DNA of 64,000 nucleotides, taken from NCBI GenBank assembly GCA_958510825.1, contig OY294051.1, positions 31,251,667 to 31,315,666 of the forward strand, given 5' to 3'. Positions 53,419 through 63,113 of the stretch are shown in pieces; within the stretch, counting starts at the first letter, position 1, and the number at the start of each line of letters is the position of its first letter. Below the pieces are notes generated by a model, which was not told the DNA's origin, made no database searches, and saw nothing but the letters and a program-made list of their open reading frames with translations. The translations under genes were made by a program, and so were the position numbers. Origin of the DNA: Brachypterus glaber (lineage: Eukaryota > Arthropoda > Insecta > Coleoptera > Kateretidae).

Positions 53419-54725
53419 TTTATTTATTTATTTATTTATTTATGTAGATGGGTACATTTTAATTTATTTAAAAAGTTTTTGTTTATGAACTGCCTAAGTA
53501 TAACTTGTGTGCATATTCATAAACAAATAAAAAATTTAATTTTACATAAAATATTATGGTAGTAGTGTGCAAGCAGTAGAGAAAGAGAGGGAGAAAGAAA
53601 GAAAAATGTAACGAGGTAAAACAAAAGTGATGAGAAGGACGATAGCGTAACAATTTTAAAATCTTAATATCTTAAAATGGTAATTTAAAAACAATTATAT
53701 CTTGTAAAATATGTTTTTTAATTTCTTTTTTAAAAAGAACATATTCAGTAATCATTCTAACATCAAGGGGTAATTGATTGTAAAATTTTGGTGCTGCATA
53801 TAAAATTAATCTTTGAGTCATACATTTTTTGAAATACGGAACAGACATCGAATGGTTAAGTGCAAATCTGGTGTTAGAAGGAAGACCAAAGGTATTCTTC
53901 TTTTTATAACCCCACAAGAGACACTGATAAATATAGTGTTTTTGTATATTAAAAACATTTGCCTCTTTATAGAGCAAGTCAGTGCTAAAAAGTTTGGTTT
54001 TTCTTAAAATAACTTTTAAAATTAAATTTTGCGGGCTTTGTAATGAACTTAAAGAGTTTTTATTGAGATTATCCCATATGGACACACAGTAACTGATAAT
54101 TGAATTGACAATTGTAAATCTGAAGAATGCCTTCCTTATTAAGCATATCTCTTAAAATGTAAAATTTGGGTAAAAACTGTCTAATTTTTTTATTCAGGTA
54201 TGCTATATGTTTCCCATTCCATCGCAAGTGCTGGTCAACAACCAATCCAAGATATTTTACCTGATAAGTTTTGCTTATATGTGGACAGTTGCATGCGTTT
54301 TTTAAACAACTTTCTTTATGTATATTTAGTTTGTTAAAATTGGGCTGACCGTTACTTAGCGCTGAGGTAGCCAAAAACTTGCTTTTTCAGTATTAAGCGA
54401 AAGTTTACTAATTTTTAACCAATTATGTATAGAAGAAAGACCAGTTTCAGCTATTTCATCCACACCATCCCAAGTATCATAAGCAAATACTGCCGCAGTA
54501 TCGTCAGCGAATGATACCAGATGTCCTTTGAAACCAATAATATTTGCTAAACTATTAATATAAACTAAAAACAGTATCGGGCCAAGAACTGTACCCTGGG
54601 GTCTCCCATTGTTATTTCTGATTTAGAACTATACTTGTCCCCAATCTTAACACACTGAAATCTATTAGAAAGGTAGTTCTTCAGCAATGTGTAAGAAATC
54701 TTACATTTAAGTAAATTTTTGGAAT
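53419..54725 (-). pseudogene. 5'-truncated non-LTR RT pseudogene (copy 1)
   Basis: Reading 54725 to 53672 on the minus strand: LLKNYLSNRFQCVKIGDKYS, then GRPQGTVLGPILFLVYINSL, FADDTAAVF, LKISKLSLNTEKA, a frameshift, then KYLGLVVDQHLRWNGKHIAY and, after another shift, a C-terminal region ending PKFYNQLPLDVR. FADD is the catalytic Asp pair and the order is correct for RT motifs B to E and thumb. Frame breaks and the change GVPQG to GRPQG mark it as dead. The 3' end is a (TAAA)n tract (53419-53446), with a 3' UTR of about 220 bp. It is more similar in style to the 37095 element than to the RNase H element at 57 kb. Confidence 0.85.
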
Positions 54726-54837
54726 TGGATAAAATAAGTTAGCTATACTTTTATTAAATAGGTATATATTTTTAAATCGTTCATTTTGTTGTAGTCAAAC
54801 AATCCATGTTTACAGTAAATAGGTACATCATTCACAG

Positions 54838-54870
54838 TACACTATAGTGTATAGTGTACTAGTGTACTGT
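54838..54870. repeat. AGTACACTATAGTGTATAGT palindrome
   Basis: TCACAGTACACTATAGTG followed by TATAGTGTACTAGTGTACTGTGA forms a 45 bp imperfect palindrome. It is duplicated at 56577-56618 with the tandem unit. Confidence 0.6.
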
Positions 54871-55112
54871 GAAGGATATACTATGGAATGTAAAGCATTC
54901 ACGACTCGTTTCATTATAGAACAAAGTTTCTTCCTTTACTACACACAAAGTTTTACTTGAAATAAATATATTTTCCAGAATTATTTTATTTATCTGAAAT
55001 AAATGACAATTTACACCTATCCGTTAACGCGCTAGTTTTGGACCGAGTTTGGTTTCAAAAACGGTTAACCACGGTAGTTTGCTCAAGTTTTCTTTGTTGT
55101 TTATGTTTGTTT

Positions 55113-56853
55113 CTCGAAAACGATGTATTCTACCAAAAAACGTTATATAACATTTTTGATAGGAATTTATTTATTTATTTATTTATGTAGATGGGTACAT
55201 TTTAATTTATTTAAAAAGTTTTTGTTTATGAACTGCCTAAGTATAACTTGTGTGCATATTCATAAACAAATAAAAAATTTAATTTTACATAAAATATTAT
55301 GGTAGTAGTGTGCAAGCAGTAGAGAAAGAGAGGGAGAAAGAAAGAAAAATGTAACGAGGTAAAACAAAAGTGATGAGAAGGACGATAGCGTAACAATTTT
55401 AAAATCTTAATATCTTAAAATGGTAATTTAAAAACAATTATATCTTGTAAAATATGTTTTTTAATTTCTTTTTTAAAAAGAACATATTCAGTAATCATTC
55501 TAACATCAAGGGGTAATTGATTGTAAAATTTTGGTGCTGCATATAAAATTAATCTTTGAGTCATACATTTTTTGAAATACGGAACAGACATCGAATGGTT
55601 AAGTGCAAATCTGGTGTTAGAAGGAAGACCAAAGGTATTCTTCTTTTTATAACCCCACAAGAGACACTGATAAATATAGTGTTTTTGTATATTAAAAACA
55701 TTTGCCTCTTTATAGAGCAAGTCAGTGCTAAAAAGTTTGGTTTTTCTTAAAATAACTTTTAAAATTAAATTTTGCGGGCTTTGTAATGAACTTAAAGAGT
55801 TTTTATTGAGATTATCCCATATGGACACACAGTAACTGATAATTGAATTGACAATTGTAAATCTGAAGAATGCCTTCCTTATTAAGCATATCTCTTAAAA
55901 TGTAAAATTTGGGTAAAAACTGTCTAATTTTTTTATTCAGGTATGCTATATGTTTCCCATTCCATCGCAAGTGCTGGTCAACAACCAATCCAAGATATTT
56001 TACCTGATAAGTTTTGCTTATATGTGGACAGTTGCATGCGTTTTTTAAACAACTTTCTTTATGTATATTTAGTTTGTTAAAATTGGGCTGACCGTTACTT
56101 AGCGCTGAGATAGCCAAAAACTTGCTTTTTCAGTATTAAGCGAAAGTTTACTAATTTTTAACCAATTATGTATAGAAGAAAGACCAGTTTCAGCTATTTC
56201 ATCCACACCATCCCAAGTATCATAAGCAAATACTGCCGCAGTATCGTCAGCGAATGATACCAGATGTCCTTTGAAACCAATAATATTTGCTAAACTATTA
56301 ATATAAACTAAAAACAGTATCGGGCCAAGAACTGTACCCTGGGGTCTCCCATTGTTATTTCTGATTTAGAACTATACTTGTCCCCAATCTTAACACACTG
56401 AAATCTATTAGAAAGGTAGTTCTTCAGCAATGTGTAAGAAATCTTACATTTAAGTAAATTTTTGGAATTGGATAAAATAAGTTAGCTATACTTTTATTAA
56501 ATAGGTATATATTTTTAAATCGTTCATTTTGTTGTAGTCAAACAATCCATGTTTACAGTAAATAGGTACATCATTCACAGTACACTATAGTGTATAGTGT
56601 ACTAGTGTACTGTGAAGGATATACTATGGAATGTAAAGCATTCACGACTCGTTTCATTATAGAACAAAGTTTCTTCCTTTACTACACACAAAGTTTTACT
56701 TGAAATAAATATATTTTCCAGAATTATTTTATTTATCTGAAATAAATGACAATTTACACCTATCCGTTAACGCGCTAGTTTTGGACCGAGTTTGGTTTCA
56801 AAAACGGTTAACCACGGTAGTTTGCTCAAGTTTTCTTTGTTGTTTATGTTTGT
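55113..56853. repeat. 1.74 kb tandem duplication, unit 2
   Basis: Near-identical to 53366-55112. After its end the original right flank continues (TGTGTACAATACACGCAAAG). The boundary repeats TTTATGTTTGTTT-like words, which may have served for slippage or unequal exchange. Confidence 0.92.
55166..56468 (-). pseudogene. Non-LTR RT pseudogene (copy 2 of the duplication)
   Basis: Identical in content to the copy at 53419-54725: the same truncation point, frameshifts and FADD motif. One residue differs (Ile for Thr near the start of the 101-codon fragment). Shared disabling changes confirm origin by DNA duplication, not by a second retrotransposition. Confidence 0.85.
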
Positions 56854-56985
56854 TTGTGTACAATACACGCAAAGTTTCGTATTTTACGACAAACAAATTA
56901 AAAAGTTTTACTTGGAATATACCGTGTGATTCACGTAAGATAAATCAGTGATATTTGGGGGTGATTTACAGATACCTTTAAAATT
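56854..56985. other. Intronic flank with degenerate repeat to 59150-59410
   Basis: CACAAAGTTTTA, ACTTGAAATAAATATATTTT and AATGACAATTTACACCTAT occur at 54945, 56690 and, more diverged, 59175. GTTTTACTTGGAATATACCG at 56902 has a partner at 59370. The locus was therefore already internally repeated before the recent duplication. Confidence 0.5.
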
Positions 56986-57193
56986 AAGATCAATAAGCCG
57001 CTCTAAAGGCATTGTGCAATCCCAGCACTAGGTCACTCCTAGTCAGGGAGTGATCAGAAGCCTTGGAAGAGTTAGCAAGGACAAAAACGTTCAACTGGTA
57101 TGGGTACCGGGTCATAGGGGAATTCCCGGACAGAGAAGGCAGATGAACTTGCAAGACTCGGATCAGGGATGGCCTGCGCGGGGCCTGAACCTA

Positions 57194-58496
57194 GTAGTAG
57201 TAGTAAGGGTGGGGAGGCTACAAGCCAGGCAACTAGGCCATTATGGCCCTTTTTGCCAGCCCCGAGCTGTCCCAGCCACACATCTACCCTACTCCCTGCC
57301 TAAACCTGCCGGACCTCCTTATAAAGGTCGCGATATCTGTCCAGGCAAGGGTACGCAACTCCTCTCTTCGGAGAGTTGCCACTCCGAAGATCTCCTGTCG
57401 TATTCTGCCGAACCGATCGCATTGTCCTAGGAAATGGAAGGACGATTCTTCGTCTATCCCGCAACCCGAACAGACGGGGTCGTTACCAACCTTCATCTTG
57501 AACAGGTGCCTTCCTAGTCCACAGTGACCCGTGAGGATCCCTGTGAGTTGGCTGATCGTGGCTCGGCTTCTTCCTAGTAGCCACGCGGTTTTTGACTTGC
57601 TTGGACCGGAAAGGAAGTCCTTTGCCTGTCTGCAGTTCGTGACCGTTGACCAGCTTTCCCTTAGTTTTTCTCCAGCCCACGTGTTGAGGGCTGATGTGAC
57701 TTGTTTCCTTGTAATACCAAGCATGGGTTCGGGTCCCATGCACGGAGTTTCGGCTCCGAGCCTGGCAAGTTCGTCTGCCTTCTCGTTGCCTGGTATCCCG
57801 CTGTGTCCAGGGACCCATACAAGGTGGACTCTTTTGTTCCTCGCTAGCTCCTCCAGGGCTTCTATGCATTCCTGCACAAGACTGGATCTTGTGCTGGGTG
57901 CACTGAGAGCCTTCAGGGCTGCTTGGCTGTCGGAGCAGATGTATACATCTGATCCGTTGCTCCCTAGAACCTCTTCGCATCTTGCCGCTTCCTGTATCGC
58001 AAAGACTTCCGCTTGGAATACCGTGGGGTACCTGCCGAGCGAATAGCTCTTTTGAACCCCCGTGTCTTGTACAAAGAAGCCTGCGCCCGAGCTTTGCGTG
58101 CTTTCCATCCGGGAGCCGTCTGTATAGCACACTGTTGCGTTTTGGGCAAAATTAACTTCCTTGTTCTCCCACTCGTGTTTTGTTGGTATAGTGAGAGAGA
58201 ATGCTCTGTCAAACCTTAATCGGTCTTCCGCCTCTATCACCTTGATGCTGCTGATAGGTAACTCTACTCTGGCAACATCGGCGATTTTTGTATGTCCGTA
58301 GACTGCCCCTTCACCCAGCCAGCATCCAACATCTCTCATTCTAAGGTAGCTAGCCATTGCCTCCCTCCTTATCCAGGACGGAAGCGTTGGCAGCCCCAGT
58401 AGAACTTCCAGTGCTGATGTGGGGGTCGTCCTGATTGCGCCGGTGATCCCGAGACACGCTAGTCTTTGGACTAGCGTGTCTCGGGATCACCTATAT
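57194..58496 (-). mobile_element. Younger RNase H non-LTR element nested in the plus-strand copy
   Basis: Flanked by a 6 bp duplication AACCTA (57188-57193, 58497-58502). The 3' end is (TAC)n (57194-57206 read in reverse) preceded by a 3' UTR similar to that of the host copy (GGCCATAATGGCCTAGTTG against CAGAAATGGCCTAGTTG). The 5' end carries a 23 bp inverted duplication (58442-58464 against 58469-58491), as expected from twin-primed integration. Confidence 0.9.
57284..58357 (-). CDS. Non-LTR ORF2 C-terminal part: RNase H domain and zinc knuckle
   Basis: The 357-codon frame is the 3' third of an ORF2. RNase H catalytic acidic residues are in place: CYTDGSR (D80), AEVFAIQEA (E117), CSDSQAAL (D143) and GNEKADELARL (D195), with VWVPGHSGIPG before the last. 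A C-x2-C-x8-H-x4-C knuckle (C296, C299, H308, C313) and a basic tail follow. The frame is open upstream to about 58465 (RTTPTSALEVLLGLPTLPSW), the connector after RT; the methionine at 58357 is internal and is not a start. RT and endonuclease are absent through 5' truncation. Elements with this layout belong to the I/LOA-like group. It would remove RNA from the RNA-DNA hybrid in an intact element. GC content is far above the flanks. Confidence 0.9.
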   Translation of the reverse strand: MASYLRMRDVGCWLGEGAVYGHTKIADVARVELPISSIKVIEAEDRLRFDRAFSLTIPTKHEWENKEVNFAQNATVCYTDGSRMESTQSSGAGFFVQDTGVQKSYSLGRYPTVFQAEVFAIQEAARCEEVLGSNGSDVYICSDSQAALKALSAPSTRSSLVQECIEALEELARNKRVHLVWVPGHSGIPGNEKADELARLGAETPCMGPEPMLGITRKQVTSALNTWAGEKLRESWSTVTNCRQAKDFLSGPSKSKTAWLLGRSRATISQLTGILTGHCGLGRHLFKMKVGNDPVCSGCGIDEESSFHFLGQCDRFGRIRQEIFGVATLRREELRTLAWTDIATFIRRSGRFRQGVG

Positions 58497-59022
58497 AACC
58501 TATATTGGGTGTTATGAGGAAGCAGGTAAAGACCGCTCTCGATGAGTGGGCTTATACCAAGCTAAAGGAGCAATGGAGAGCGGTCGACGGTTGCCGGCAA
58601 GCTAGGGACTTCCTGGCTGGCCCAAGCAAATCAAAGACCGACTGGTTGCTGGAAAAAGAAAGAACTGAACAACTTGTAGGGGTTCTCACGGGCCTTTCAA
58701 GCTAAGGAAGCACCTGGCAACAATGCGAATTCACGCTATGCCCAGAGTGCGGAGAGGATGAAACATCCTCTCATTACTTAGCCGAGTGTGTCAGATACGA
58801 CAGGATCAGGTTGCAAGTCTTGATACTCAAAGACTCAACCAAGAAGAACTAAGAGATCTCCCCTGGGCCAATATCCTGACCTTTATTAAAAGGACGGACA
58901 GGTTCAAGGAGGACCCAAATTAGTAAATGGCTGGGATTGCCTGGGGTGACAAAAAGGGCCAGAAATGGCCTAGTTGTCCGGCTTTGGCCAACCCAAAAAT
59001 TTACTACTACTAAGATCAATAA

Positions 59023-59424
59023 AAGTTGTTTGGATTCGAAGAAGTGATTTTGAAAATCACTTTTTTGCAAAAAATACATTTCAGTTGGTTAAAACAGGTT
59101 TCTTTGGTGAATTCTTATATACAATGTTAAGGGAATACTATTTCATTTTTTAAGACTTACTTAAAGTTTACGACACAAAGTTTTATGTGAAATAAATATA
59201 TTTTATTCAATTATTTTTGTATCCGAAATAAATGACAATTTACACCTATTCTTTAGTTTTGAACCGAGTTTTATTTCAACAACAGTTGGCCATAATGCTT
59301 GAGTTTTCTTTGTTGTTTATGTTTATTCTATAGCGCAAAGTTTTGTATTTTACGACACCCATAAAAAAGTTTACTTGGAAGAAATATACCGCGCGATACA
59401 CGTAAAATTTGGGCTTTCAATATA
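59023..59424. other. Intronic sequence, degenerate repeat of 56690-56930
   Basis: GACACAAAGTTTTATGTGAA, AAATGACAATTTACACCTAT and GAGTTTTCTTTGTTGTTTAT match the flank before the LINE pair, with more divergence than the 1.74 kb units show. No gene is seen. Confidence 0.5.
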
Positions 59425-59840
59425 TTAGTATTTAATTTTTTGTCATTGAAACGTGAAGTTTCACGTTCAAATGTATTTTTCTCGGAAGCGGTTTATCCTA
59501 CGGTATTACAACAAGAGTAACTTTTTAATGTGTCTTTACCTGAGAAATCCTATTTTGATAATACATTCATAAAAAAGTTACACAGAAAAAAGATCGGGGC
59601 AAAAAAGTGTTAAGGCCCCCCATTTCGGACGTTCCTGGTTACATGCAACTACCATTGGCTGATAGGCCTTATTAGAGATGGATCAGATGCAATACCTAGT
59701 TGCTATAACACAAAGGGTTCCTAGGTTATTAAATAAAAATAAAATTTTTGGAACCCCTTTCAAAGGGACGTAGCTCCCTTACGAGTCGTTTTAGGACATA
59801 TGTTTATAGGGACTTTTTTTCTTATTTTTGGGTAAGGAAT
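59425..59840. mobile_element. Family A right-arm fragment
   Basis: ATATTAGTATTTAATTTTT, the CGGTTTATCCTACGGTATTA block, AAAAAGTGTTAAGGCCCCCC, CCTAGGTTATTAAATAAAAA and ACGTAGCTCCCTTACGA follow the right half of A1, with about 15-20% divergence. The left arm is absent. Confidence 0.7.
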
Positions 59841-59949
59841 TTAACCCTGAAGTTACGTACCATACTTAGTAACAACCTTGTATATTTGGTGTGAATGTGA
59901 TTGTATTAGTTCTAATGAAGCTTTACAAGCCCTCAAAACATCAACAGTT

Positions 59950-59951
59950 GT

Positions 59952-60005
<54 letters not shown>

Positions 60006-60039
60006 TCTCTTTCTCTCTCTCTCTTTCTCTCTCTCTCTT

Positions 60040-60088
<49 letters not shown>

Positions 60089-60110
60089 TTATTTTTTGCC
60101 TTTGCCTTGG
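59950..60110 (+). repeat. (CT)n / (CTCTCTTTCT)n microsatellite
   Basis: About 140 bp of CT dinucleotides with periodic TTT. The ORFs read through it (Ser-Leu-Phe or Arg-Glu-Lys repeats) are by-products. Confidence 0.9.
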
Positions 60111-60570
60111 CCAGCTCGCTGCTTTATTGTTAGTTTTTGCAGATTTTTCGCCTGGTTGTTGCCATAGCATCGCTTAAACATCAACAGTTGAGTCAAAAAT
60201 ATTATGTCGTCGGCGCGCTATAAGAATGAGACAGTGACGTCATAAAATTAATGACGGAACTTCTCACAACATTGTAGGCGGAGTGAACGGCTTTTGTAGG
60301 TGACGCGAAGGTAAAACATGTTATACATTTAAGGGAAAAATGTTTTTGAGGTTATGATAGCAGAAATTTTATTTATTTGAAACAATGATAACACTTGTAT
60401 CTGGCAAAAGGACGAGTTCAGACCATAAATGACCAAAAGGTCATGAAGAGAAGAAGTAAACAGTTAAGAAGTCTTACAGAAGGCCAGGCCAAAAGAAAGC
60501 GATGGTATGGTAACAACCAGGCGAACCATCTGCAGGAACTAAACAGAGAGCAGCGAGCTGGCCAATTGAC

Positions 60571-60610
<40 letters not shown>
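60085..60610. mobile_element. Inverted repeat pair ending in CT/GA microsatellites
   Basis: The stretch 60100-60178 (CTTGGCCAGCTCGCTGCTTT, TTCGCCTGGTTGTTGCCATA, GCATCGCTT) is complementary to 60496-60577 (AAGCGATGGTATGGTAACAA, CCAGGCGAACCATCTGCAGG, AGCAGCGAGCTGGCCAA). The (CT)n tract outside the left arm mirrors (GA)n at 60578-60606 outside the right arm. This is probably a foldback-like element, or two copies of one element in opposed orientation; no coding family was recognised. Confidence 0.6.
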
Positions 60611-60682
60611 GCTTTATTTCCACAAGCGACTGTTGTCAAGGAAATCGTGCGTGTATGTAAAAACTACATAACTCGTAAATGC

Positions 60683-60947
60683 TTTAATATAGAAAAACGT
60701 TGTTTTCGCGAAAAATTAGCTAATTTAATAAGGTACTCTGATTCCAAATTTGAAGGATTTATCTTTATTTGTTAAAAAGTTATAGCAAATAAACGTGGAC
60801 CCCCAGTACCCGGAACTACTAGTAACTGGGTCCAGGTTTATTCGCAATAACTTTGTAACAAATAAAGATACCCTCTTCAAATCTGGAATGAGAGTCCCTT
60901 ATCATATAAGCTAATTTTTCGCAAAAACAAAGTTTTTTTATATTAAA
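60683..60947. mobile_element. Palindromic MITE-like element, 265 bp
   Basis: Left TTTAATATAGAAAAACGTTG with GCGAAAAATTAGCTAATTT, TTTATCTTTATTTGTTA and GCAAATAAACGTGGACCCCC pairs in order with the right arm (GGGTCCAGGTTTATTCGCAA, AACAAATAAAGATA, AAGCTAATTTTTCGC, TTTTTTTATATTAAA). The centre is GGAACTACTAGTAACTGG near 60815. Confidence 0.85.
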
Positions 60948-61034
60948 TCATTGGCGGGTTATGTATGATACTTTTTGGCACTCTTGGTACATTTCCTTAA
61001 AAACCGCTCTGATAGGCATACATTATCAACTTAC

Positions 61035-61274
61035 CTGTATTTCATCGTACTCGCGGTCCCGATCGTAACTTTTGTGGTACGACAGGGACCCGTGTCGCAC
61101 CAGAACGCCCGCGCCGCGACCCCGTTCGTCGATAAGGAAGATTTCTGTAAAGACGATAATACCGAACACCGCGAAAAACATAACCACGATGAAAAAACTC
61201 ATGTTCGCCCTCTGTCGGCTACGGAACGAGATGTATTTCTTTTTTCCGCCGCTGGTGGACCCCATTTTGTGTAT
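61035..61274 (-). CDS. First coding exon of a host type II membrane protein (possible GT92-type glycosyltransferase)
   Basis: The ATG at 61265-61263 follows an acceptor (TTTCTTTATTCCAG at 61288-61275) and nine leader bases, so an upstream non-coding exon is implied. The 77 codons encode MGSTSGGKKKYISFRSRQRA, then a membrane anchor from about residue 23 to 45 (SFFIVVMFFAVFGIIVFTEI FLI), then a charged lumenal stem (DERGRGAGVLVRHGSLSYHK, SYDRDREYDEIQ). The donor CAG/GTAAGT ends it in phase 0, matching exon 45124-45335. A basic cytosolic tail, a single anchor and a stem is the layout of Golgi glycosyltransferases. The high GC and CpG content contrasts with the repeats around it. No usable TATA or start region is in view. 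Confidence 0.75.
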
Positions 61275-61288
61275 CTGGAATAAAGAAA

Positions 61289-61470
61289 CAAAATTAAATA
61301 TGGCAACGGCTAAAAAGCCTATTTTTAAATTTTATTTCCGTAGACATCGTCCCATTTTCATATGTAAAAACGTTAATTTAATGTTAGATTAATGTTGTTT
61401 TTACGTTATATCACGTCAAGGTCTAGTTTTTAAAAGCCATTATTTCTATAATAGTCGGAGAGCTGGTTGC
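61289..61470. other. Intronic sequence upstream of the first coding exon
   Basis: Presumed intron between an unseen leader exon and the exon at 61274; AT-rich, no feature. Confidence 0.35.
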
Positions 61471-62114
61471 CATTTTTATTTTATTGTTTTCTCCCGGCTG
61501 TATTTTATATATGTCTTAAAGTATATTCATATTAAGCTATTTCCAAATTTCTAGGCTCCGGATTTGGTTCCTTTGGGTGCAAAAGCTCCAAAAGCTTTGG
61601 CAATGAGCTACCAAAAAAATCTATTTTTAACTTACCGAGTCATATACCTTACATTTAATACATTCAGATGAAGGTATTTTCATAGTTATACAAAATAATT
61701 CTGGGGCCAAGGGGTAAAAACCGTCTTTAAAAAGTCTTTCGACATATGCTATACTTAATTTTTTAAAGAAATGAGAATTTATGAAATGAGATTTTGATTA
61801 AATGAAAATTATTTCAACTTTTTAGTATTTTTATATGTCAAATGAACTTTTTAAAGTCGTTTTTTACCCCTTGGCCTACTGGATATTTGCTTAAAACTGT
61901 GAAAATAGATTAATTTAAATCTAATAAATGTTATGTGTTTGACTCAGTAAGTTAAAAATATATTTTTCAGGTACCCCATTTCACCACATTCTTGGGCCTT
62001 CTAACACTTAAAGAAACCCAATCCAGGACCTGGAGATTTGAAAATAGCTTAATTTGAATGTACTTTAAGACATATATAAAATACAGCTGGGAGAAAACAT
62101 TGAAATATAAATGA
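61471..62114. mobile_element. Palindromic element, 644 bp
   Basis: Left ATTGTTTTCTCCCGGCTGTA, TTTTATATATGTCTTAAAGT, TTAAGCTATTTCCAAATTTC, TAACTTACCGAGTCA and AAGGGGTAAAAACCGTCTTT are each complementary to blocks in the right half, in mirrored order (61845-62100). The centre is near 61780. Confidence 0.8.
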
Positions 62115-63110
62115 TCCTCAGTTCTTAGACTATAAACGCTAAATCTAAATTTTGATTAATATTTTAGCTATCCAACACACATTTTAGCTTTAAAATTATT
62201 TATCCAAGATATATTTATAAACACCCTTTTTACTCTGGCAATTTTAAATAAGAAAAGTTATTCTGTTATCTTATAATTCACGTTGCTAGGTCCAACGTGG
62301 GAAAAAGCAACTTTCTCTTACTCATTCAGAAAAAACAATTGAAAAAAAAAACAAAATACAGAAAACATGACGTTTAACAGTCAATTATAAAATCTTAAAA
62401 AAATGTATTTACCAAAATAAACAGGTGTTGGATAAAATACTGTTCGGTTCGCGTGAAATAAGTTCTATTACTCACAACGATTCGAGGGGTAAACCTTGCT
62501 CAAAAATTTGTACAAATAATTCGGGAATTCCAATTAATTTTAAGGAATCTTAATGAATTCCTATAGGAATTCCTCGGGTCTGCACAGTAAATTCCAATAC
62601 CTTGCAAATCTTAAACCAATCCATCTAGGCGGGCTCCTTGGGTCAGTTTTTTCGTGGGTAATATCTCTCTAATACCTTAATAAACTATTTTCTTTTTAGC
62701 ACGTGCTTAAATGTGATATTTTATTAGACGCAGGAGCCTATAATAATCACTTTTAGGCACTTGTGCATAAAAAAATATAAAAAGCGTATGTCTTACATTA
62801 TTTATCATTGTTCTTACACCGCGGTGCACCGGAGAAAAAAAAGTGTACACAACACGAAATAAATATGTTTTGCGCACTTGGGTTGCTATTGTTGATAAAT
62901 GGTTGGCCCCTTGAGTAAAATATTCTTATTTTGCAACTTGCTTTATATGTATTCTTTAACTGAAATGAGATTCAAAATGTAAGTTAAATTTTTCCATATT
63001 CAGATAAAGACCAAAAACAACAAAAATATTCCACTATCTATAGGTAGAAGGTATTTTAATATTCATGACATTTTAAATTATTATTACCTGACTATGGTAA
63101 GGATGATATT
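62115..63110. other. AT-rich DNA without recognisable gene
   Basis: A short AATTCCTATAGGAATTCC palindrome at 62558-62575 and a CCGCGGTGCACCGG motif at 62819-62832 are the only marks. No exon was recognised. Confidence 0.35.
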
Positions 63111-63113
63111 TTG

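Larger units (their letters stand above)
53366..55112. repeat. 1.74 kb tandem duplication, unit 1
   Basis: The unit begins CTCGAAAACGATGTATTCTA and ends TTCTTTGTTGTTTATGTTTG. It is followed directly by a second copy differing by only a handful of bases: one extra ATTT unit here, and one T/C change that alters Thr to Ile. It carries a complete RT pseudogene plus 390 bp of flank, so the duplication happened after the retrotransposon inserted. Confidence 0.92.
56997..59011 (+). mobile_element. 5'-truncated RNase H non-LTR element, interrupted by a second copy
   Basis: Flanked by an 11 bp duplication AAGATCAATAA (56986-56996 and 59012-59022). It begins inside the RNase H domain (AALKAL, NPSTRS, LVWVPGHRGIPGQ) and breaks at 57193. 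It resumes at 58503 with ILGVMRKQVKTALDEWAY, then the CxxC...H zinc knuckle region, 3' UTR and a (TAC)n tail (59001-59010). Stops and frameshifts make it non-coding. Removing the insert restores GPEP directly to ILGV, as in the homologous inserted copy (GPEP-MLGI). Confidence 0.9.
45336..61034 (-). other. 15.7 kb host intron containing a nested gene and retrotransposons
   Basis: The intron is defined by donor GTAAGT at 61034-61029 and acceptor AG at 45336-45337 (minus strand), with matching phase 0 on both sides. It holds the Tom7-like ORF, the hammerhead palindrome, minisatellite and palindrome at 48834-50010, I2 and P copies, the tandem RT duplication and the nested LINE pair. Confidence 0.65.

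Noticed and set aside
57483..58212. Overlapping ORFs of 82-215 codons on both strands in the RNase H element
   Set aside because: Shadow frames of the RNase H ORF; codons and motifs belong to the 357-codon frame.
59853..60177. ORFs of 99-105 codons on both strands (Ser/Leu/Phe or Arg/Glu/Lys repeats)
   Set aside because: They translate the (CT)n microsatellite; no conserved start, splice site or domain.
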